DNA of 28,487 nt, taken from positions 1 through 28,487 of IMG/VR virus record IMGVR_UViG_3300051212_001973. The stretch is one strand, 5' to 3'. The notes beneath the pieces were generated by a model that worked only from the letters and a program-made list of their open reading frames with translations, had not been told where the DNA came from and did not search any database. Shown here in pieces: positions 24,368 through 28,487 of the stretch (the first letter of the stretch is position 1; every line of letters begins with the position of its first letter). Origin of the DNA: a virus. Both the position numbers and the translations under genes were made by a program.

Positions 24368-25242
24368 TTATATTCACCTACGATTTGTAGCAGTTGTTTT
24401 GCTCTTTCGTAGTATGTGTGGTTGGCCTTTACATGGTTATAGCCAGCTTCGGCAATCTCTGAAGTCTTTTCGGGATTAGCTAAATAATACTTAGCCTTTT
24501 CTATAAGCTCTTCAAAGGAAGCATATGAAACCATATGCTTGTCTGGTGTTACCAGTCTGTCCATCATGGGAACCATGTTGGTTAACAATAACGTTTTTGT
24601 GCCCATTGTTTCAAATACACGATAGTTGATATCGTCAGCCAGCGTTTTGTTCAAACCTATCTTGTAGCTGTTCAATGCATCAACCATCGCATCTCCAATC
24701 ACAAAAACATCACGGTGAACTGGGATATGCTGATTGATAGAATCTAACCATTTTACACGATCAGATATCATCGATCCACAAAAACCTAAACCATGCACTT
24801 TTTGCACATGTGGTCTATGATCAATCAAATCATCTGGATAAGCATTAGGAAACCATAAACACTTCGAAGAGTGCCTTGTGAAGTTTTTAAGATATCCTTC
24901 TGTGCTGTTTAAGTGGATATCGAACTTAGATATCTTGGAGAAGAAAACGTGTTGCCCTAACACACAATGACTGTCGATACTCCAGAAAACCTTTAGCTTT
25001 TTTACCTTGCTAAAGTCTGGTAGCCATTGTTGTTGGTCATAGTTCTCCATAACAAAAACTACATCATAATCTTTGACAATTTCTTCAAATGGAGTTGAAA
25101 AGGTAGGTTGCCCTAATCCCCACACTTCACAGTTAACTCCTAGTTTGGTGAATGCTCTACGAAAGTTTTCGGATTCACGGAACTGCCAGTTAGCAGCGTG
25201 TCTGCCACGCTCTTGAACCATCAAGATACTTGGATAATTCAT
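24364..25242 (-). CDS. CgeB/GT1-like glycosyltransferase (292 aa)
   Basis: Translation most likely begins at ATG 25242 (MNYPSILMVQERGRHAANWQ), which overlaps the previous stop as ATGA; an upstream TTG would only add six residues. The chain resembles CgeB-type (Glyco_trans_1_2) glycosyltransferases: an N-terminal Rossmann-like half with YDVVFVMENYD, and a C-terminal half with GLGFCGSMISDR, a helix after SYKIGLNKTLADDINYRVFE, and MGTKTLLLTNMVPMMDRL followed by SFEELIEKAKYYLANPE. That 'NxRxFExxGxGxxLLT' type pattern is typical of the donor-binding region. It is soluble. The donor sugar is unknown. Confidence 0.85.
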   Translation of the reverse strand: MNYPSILMVQERGRHAANWQFRESENFRRAFTKLGVNCEVWGLGQPTFSTPFEEIVKDYDVVFVMENYDQQQWLPDFSKVKKLKVFWSIDSHCVLGQHVFFSKISKFDIHLNSTEGYLKNFTRHSSKCLWFPNAYPDDLIDHRPHVQKVHGLGFCGSMISDRVKWLDSINQHIPVHRDVFVIGDAMVDALNSYKIGLNKTLADDINYRVFETMGTKTLLLTNMVPMMDRLVTPDKHMVSYASFEELIEKAKYYLANPEKTSEIAEAGYNHVKANHTYYERAKQLLQIVGEYK

Positions 25243-25886
25243 TTTACAAGTGCCTTCCAATATTCGGGATGACGTACATCGCTTGCATCAAATACGTCAC
25301 CAACGAACTCGTAGTTTACTCTTGATGTTGGAAATGGTTTACGTTCAAAAAACTCATCATGCACAACAGCAATGTCTTTTACTTTAGGATAAATGTGTTC
25401 ACGAAGAAAATTTTGATCTACTTGCCAAAAGTCACCTTTTTGATATTCATTGATCAGTTGTTTAATCTCTGTGAGAAAACCTCCTCTTGCTCCCCACATA
25501 CCACCGAGAATCTCTGTTTTGTGTGCAGGATGATCTCTCATGATATGGAAAGGAGAGTCGGTAGTAAGCCAAGCATCCACAGCTGCTTTTTCTCTCAAGC
25601 TTAAACGGCTATCTGTATCTCTTGATAGCATCACTTCAACATCAGGCTCTCCAGCGGGATAAAATCTCCAAAACATCCCCCGCCAATCTCCTTGCTCTGG
25701 CATGTTGACAACCTCTGCACCGGCTTTTAAAAGCTGTTTAGAGACTGCTGGTGAAGTTGATGCACCAATATAGAAACGTGACACCCAACCGGGATAAATG
25801 GTTTTTGTGAGCTCTGCATTTCTCAAAGCTCCCAATGTATATTTTGCATCATTACCCCAAAGACAAAAAGAAATAACTTTTTTCAT
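25239..25886 (-). CDS. GT-A-like glycosyltransferase with DTD motif (215 aa)
   Basis: Begins MKKVISFCLWGNDAKYTLGA, a pattern found in small GT-A-fold proteins. Its likely metal-binding motif is MLSRDTDSR (D90 and D92), the DxD site that holds a divalent ion and the nucleotide diphosphate. HIMRDHPAHKTEILGGMWGARGG follows as a probable donor/acceptor loop. The C-terminus has YEFVGDVFDASD, common in the same group. No membrane helix is seen. Its start overlaps the methyltransferase stop by ATGA. It probably adds one residue to the glycan; no substrate can be deduced. Confidence 0.83.
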   Translation of the reverse strand: MKKVISFCLWGNDAKYTLGALRNAELTKTIYPGWVSRFYIGASTSPAVSKQLLKAGAEVVNMPEQGDWRGMFWRFYPAGEPDVEVMLSRDTDSRLSLREKAAVDAWLTTDSPFHIMRDHPAHKTEILGGMWGARGGFLTEIKQLINEYQKGDFWQVDQNFLREHIYPKVKDIAVVHDEFFERKPFPTSRVNYEFVGDVFDASDVRHPEYWKALVK

Positions 25887-26578
25887 GGCTTTCTGCCTGC
25901 GAACATTAATGTTCCGCAGTTGGCATCAGGGTTTCTACTGTCACCACGCTCGTATGATCTACGAAACACAGGCGTATAAGCTGATAGAAATGGTTCCAAG
26001 TATTTTTCATCGATGACGATTGGATGGCAACCTTCATCAAAAGCTTTTGGATCACGAGAAACCAAATCTTCTTCAGAAGACAAGTCTTGGCCAAACACAA
26101 GAATACCACCGGGAGAAAGAGCATTCCACATTTGTTCGAAACATTTCGAAACGCTTTCAACGTGATCAAGCACGTTGTTACAAAGAACAACATCCACGGT
26201 TGGTAGATTTAGTTTCTGAAAGTTAATAACTTCCATTTGCAATGGAATAAGAGTTACGTTTGGTTGTCCAACAAAACGCCTAATGCTTTTACCAAGATTG
26301 ACATATTGCTGGATTAGTGGATCTTCTAGTAAGATTCTGGAGGGGCGATATCCAATAGCTCTAATGAAAAGTTCTAGATTTTTTGCGTAAGGTCCGCAAC
26401 CAACTTCTAGGATAGAATCAACTTTAAAGTCTTTCATGAACTGATAGTCATCAAAAGCTGTTGCCCACCATGAGTTCCAATCTTCACCATCAGCCGGTTC
26501 ATTTTTCCATGTGGCTAGTTCGTGCTGCTGTGCGTTCAACCAACGATCATGCGAAACCTCTCCAATGAATCTGGTCAT
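25883..26578 (-). CDS. Class I SAM-dependent methyltransferase, type 11-like (231 aa)
   Basis: Rossmann methyltransferase with motif I ILEVGCGPYAKNLELF (residues 56-71) and a family-like post-core segment VDVVLCNNVLDHVESVSKCF, followed by LSPGGILVFGQDLSSEEDL. This is the Methyltransf_11 pattern. Residues 1-50 form an extra helical part with several Trp residues (RWLNAQQHELATWKNEP), perhaps an acceptor-binding lid. It is soluble. A GGAGAAG site precedes its ATG, which overlaps the preceding glycosyltransferase by ATGA. A sugar O-methyl role is inferred from context; N- or C-methylation is possible. Confidence 0.88.
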   Translation of the reverse strand: MTRFIGEVSHDRWLNAQQHELATWKNEPADGEDWNSWWATAFDDYQFMKDFKVDSILEVGCGPYAKNLELFIRAIGYRPSRILLEDPLIQQYVNLGKSIRRFVGQPNVTLIPLQMEVINFQKLNLPTVDVVLCNNVLDHVESVSKCFEQMWNALSPGGILVFGQDLSSEEDLVSRDPKAFDEGCHPIVIDEKYLEPFLSAYTPVFRRSYERGDSRNPDANCGTLMFAGRKP

Positions 26579-27315
26579 TTTACTTCTCCTAAACCAAAGT
26601 TTGTTTGCTTTCTGGTATAATAGTTGATTCGATCTTGTTGCTCAAAAGGCAGATTCTTTATGAATGTATCATCGACACCATTTCCTCCTGCCGCTCCGTG
26701 GATATTTTGATGCATCGATGCTGTTGCCGGATCTTTTTGAATCCAATCAGGATGAACGTGACGAATGATCACTTTATCGATAAAGGTTTGCTTTCCAAGT
26801 TGGTTGGCAACATCAGTAAATTCATTATCCGACCAAAAGCTTTTATAGCTTGGGTGATAAATGTAACCAAAACGATCATAATATTTCTTGCCAAGAATAC
26901 AAAGAGTGTTGAAATCTCTTCGATATCCATCAAAGAACCACAACACACCGTCTGTGTCTGGATATAGCTCCGTCATTTTTTGACGGATAATCTCGTCATA
27001 CCCTTTTTCTTCTGGTACCATATCATCAGAAGCCAAAAGAATAATGTCGTGTTCTGGGGCCTGCGCCATATCTGCATTAACCGCTTCGATCTTGTTTTTA
27101 GAATGACCAAAAACAACAGTCATTCCTTTGTACTTGTCTTGCAGACGTTGGCGGGCGGCGGGATTGTTCATCGTTAAATCGTCATGATCGCATGTAATCA
27201 AGAACGATACAAGATTTTTACGTTTTGCCCCATAGTAATATCGATCTAAAACAGTGAAGAACTTGTCAGGTCTACCACGGGTAGGAAACTTAACAAGAAG
27301 CTTATAGTCGGCCAT
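26575..27315 (-). CDS. GT2-like (GT-A) glycosyltransferase (246 aa)
   Basis: Starts most plausibly at ATG 27315 (MADYKLLVKFPTRGRPDKFF). The longer frame from TTG 27345 would overlap the epimerase by 44 bases; this start overlaps by 14. The N-terminus matches a glycosyltransferase fold ('KFPTRGRPxKF', then LVSFLITCDHDD) and residues 95-99 are ASDDM, the likely DxD-type metal site. The later segment FWSDNEFTDVANQLGKQTFI resembles the C-terminal acceptor part. Relatives with 'PTRxRP' openings are common in phages and giant viruses. No membrane anchor. The donor is unknown; the upstream epimerase may provide it. Confidence 0.82.
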   Translation of the reverse strand: MADYKLLVKFPTRGRPDKFFTVLDRYYYGAKRKNLVSFLITCDHDDLTMNNPAARQRLQDKYKGMTVVFGHSKNKIEAVNADMAQAPEHDIILLASDDMVPEEKGYDEIIRQKMTELYPDTDGVLWFFDGYRRDFNTLCILGKKYYDRFGYIYHPSYKSFWSDNEFTDVANQLGKQTFIDKVIIRHVHPDWIQKDPATASMHQNIHGAAGGNGVDDTFIKNLPFEQQDRINYYTRKQTNFGLGEVK

Positions 27316-28216
27316 ATTGTTTACTAATCCATTCTGGTAGCACAACTTTCGGCTCCCAGTTTAACAAACGTTTAGCTTTCGAAATATCAGCCAAGGTTTC
27401 TCTTGACTCGCCTTTGCGCTCTGGGATAAAGGAAACGGTTGTTACTGGTTTGCCAATCATTGTGGCTAGGTCCATCATATCATAGTTCACACCGGTACCA
27501 ATGTTGAACAACTCTCCATCAACATCTGCATTTGTTGACAACGCAGCCAAAACATTCGCTTCCACGACATCATCAACATGAGTAAAATCTCTTCGCTGCA
27601 AACCGTCACCAACAATAGTCATCGGCTGGCCAGCCTGATGCTGACGCATAAACAACCCCACTACCGGTGCGTATTGACCTTTTAAGGGCTGGTTCTTTCC
27701 ATATACATTAAAGTACCTTAGAGTAACAGTTGAAAGCCCAAAAAGGCGTGTATAAAGCTTGCAATATTCTTCTCCTGATACCTTGGATACAGAATATGGA
27801 GTAAGGCAATCTGGTGACATATCTTCTGTATATGGTACTTTGTGTTTGCGACCATATGCTGAAGAAGTAGAAGAATACACAACACGTTTTACACCAAAAC
27901 TGCGTGCCGCTTGCAACACATTAAGGGTGCCCAACACGTTGGTTTTGGTTGTTAAAAATGGATTAATCAAAGAAGGTTGAATGCGAGCTTCAGCAGCAAG
28001 ATGAAAGACACAATCAACACCTTTAAATAAGGTGGCTACGTTTGAATAATCACATACATCGTAAACATGATTTTCTGCTTTGCTGTTCCAATAAAACTTG
28101 TCATGACATTCTGCCGATTCATTATCGATAGCAATAACTTCATGGTTATCGGCTAGTAGCCTGTCAACTAAATTTGAACCAATAAATCCAGCGGCACCCG
28201 TAACGAGACATTTCAT
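27302..28216 (-). CDS. NAD-dependent sugar epimerase, GalE-like (304 aa)
   Basis: Extended short-chain dehydrogenase. Residues 6-13 (TGAAGFIG) are the NAD-binding loop, then HLAAEARIQPSLINP (about 72-86). The catalytic Ser region is YSSTSSAYG (114-122), and Y141/K145 lie in TPYSVSKVSGE. C-terminal FNVYGKNQPLKGQYA and RRDFTHVDDVVEA fit UDP-hexose 4-epimerases and related nucleotide-sugar dehydratases. The most likely role is 4-epimerisation of a UDP-sugar, feeding the neighbouring transferases; a UDP-glucuronate decarboxylase-like role cannot be excluded. The first gene of the sugar cluster, it has an AAAGGAACG site and a 19-base gap after the nuclease gene. Confidence 0.88.
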   Translation of the reverse strand: MKCLVTGAAGFIGSNLVDRLLADNHEVIAIDNESAECHDKFYWNSKAENHVYDVCDYSNVATLFKGVDCVFHLAAEARIQPSLINPFLTTKTNVLGTLNVLQAARSFGVKRVVYSSTSSAYGRKHKVPYTEDMSPDCLTPYSVSKVSGEEYCKLYTRLFGLSTVTLRYFNVYGKNQPLKGQYAPVVGLFMRQHQAGQPMTIVGDGLQRRDFTHVDDVVEANVLAALSTNADVDGELFNIGTGVNYDMMDLATMIGKPVTTVSFIPERKGESRETLADISKAKRLLNWEPKVVLPEWISKQYGRL

Positions 28217-28235
28217 ATTGGTTTCGTTCCTTTAA

Positions 28236-28487
28236 CTACGGACAATGCTCTGTTCCGGCATATGGGCAGAATTTACACGCTTCTCTATTCTTGGGAAACA
28301 TTCGCTTTTGAATGTAACCAAGCATAGTATCAATAGTTCCCATAGCCTTTTCCACAGCCTTATCTCCTACACTGACAGTAACTAGCTCACAGTTACCTTT
28401 CTTTTTGCTACGACGCAGAAGAATAAAGCCACACTTAACATCTTTAAGTGTTAGGTTGTGCTTGCGAGCATAAAAGTATTTGTAAAA
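28236..28487 (-). CDS. C-terminal end of PD-(D/E)XK/Cas4-RecB-like nuclease (5' end outside window)
   Basis: An open frame enters from the right edge and stops with TAG at 28236; the visible 83 residues end CKFCPYAGTEHCP. A cysteine cluster of the form C-x2-C-x7-C at the extreme C-terminus is typical of RecB/Cas4-like PD-(D/E)XK nucleases, where with another Cys it holds a 4Fe-4S cluster. The preceding part (GFILLRRSKKKGNCELVTVS, then a helix with DKAVEKAMGTIDTMLGYIQK) fits the last strand and helix of that fold. The nuclease motif itself lies outside the window. A role in phage recombination or host DNA degradation is inferred. The sugar cluster begins directly after it. Confidence 0.7.
   Translation of the reverse strand, partial: FYKYFYARKHNLTLKDVKCGFILLRRSKKKGNCELVTVSVGDKAVEKAMGTIDTMLGYIQKRMFPKNREACKFCPYAGTEHCP

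Noticed and set aside
24365-24372. TATAAATG on the minus strand, one base from the T4 late promoter TATAAATA
   Set aside because: It is formed by the last codon, stop and start of two ATGA-overlapping genes, so it is explained by coding. An RNA start there would leave no leader.
25243-25260. TTG start adding six residues to the CgeB-like protein
   Set aside because: ATG 25242 gives the ATGA overlap used throughout the operon and a normal N-terminal strand.

Overview
This AT-rich window carries a dense block of genes, all on the minus strand, so it reads from right to left. It looks like part of the genome of a large contractile-tailed (T4-superfamily-like) bacteriophage. The evidence is a gp25-like baseplate wedge protein, a gp6/baseplate-J-like protein, a gp5-like hub protein with an OB fold, several large virion proteins with lectin-like domains, and a gp55-like late sigma factor. 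No tRNA, rRNA, CRISPR array, insertion sequence or integrase was seen. The host cannot be named from the sequence. The sugar genes fit a Gram-negative host or a phage that decorates its own particle.

In the order of transcription: (1) At the right edge is the C-terminal end of a PD-(D/E)XK-type nuclease with a Cys cluster. (2) From about 28.2 to 15.6 kb lies a roughly 14 kb carbohydrate cluster (down to 14.4 kb if both GT4 genes are counted). It holds a GalE-like epimerase, GT-A and GT-B glycosyltransferases, four SAM methyltransferases, a DUF6165-like protein, a GDP-perosamine synthase-like aminotransferase, a ColD-like enzyme whose PLP lysine is replaced by His, and GDP-mannose 4,6-dehydratase. 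It ends with two GT4 enzymes. (3) From 14.4 to 12.9 kb are a small membrane-anchored protein, the late sigma factor and a 139-residue protein of unknown function. (4) From 12.9 kb to the left edge is the tail/baseplate module: hub, hydrophobic 261-aa protein, gp25, gp6, DNRLRE-like protein, double-LamG protein, and two further virion proteins, the last cut by the window edge.

The genes are packed almost without gaps. Twelve junctions are four-base ATGA stop/start overlaps, and the largest gap is about 60 bases, so no space is left for ordinary promoters or terminators. The unit appears to be one or a few long polycistrons with translational coupling.

The most unusual content is two tiny coupled cistrons inside the sugar cluster, both easy to miss. 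One (65 aa, directly after gmd) keeps only the first and last parts of a GDP-L-fucose synthase. The other (47 aa) keeps the NAD-binding start of a UDP-glucose-dehydrogenase-like protein. Both look like in-frame internal deletions that removed the enzyme but kept the start, stop and overlaps. With the fucose branch lost, the Gmd product would flow to perosamine and/or a 3,6-dideoxy sugar. The cluster has no flippase, polymerase, or membrane-bound initiating transferase in this window, which favours glycan assembly on a cytosolic acceptor such as a virion protein (or DNA) over an O-antigen-type pathway.
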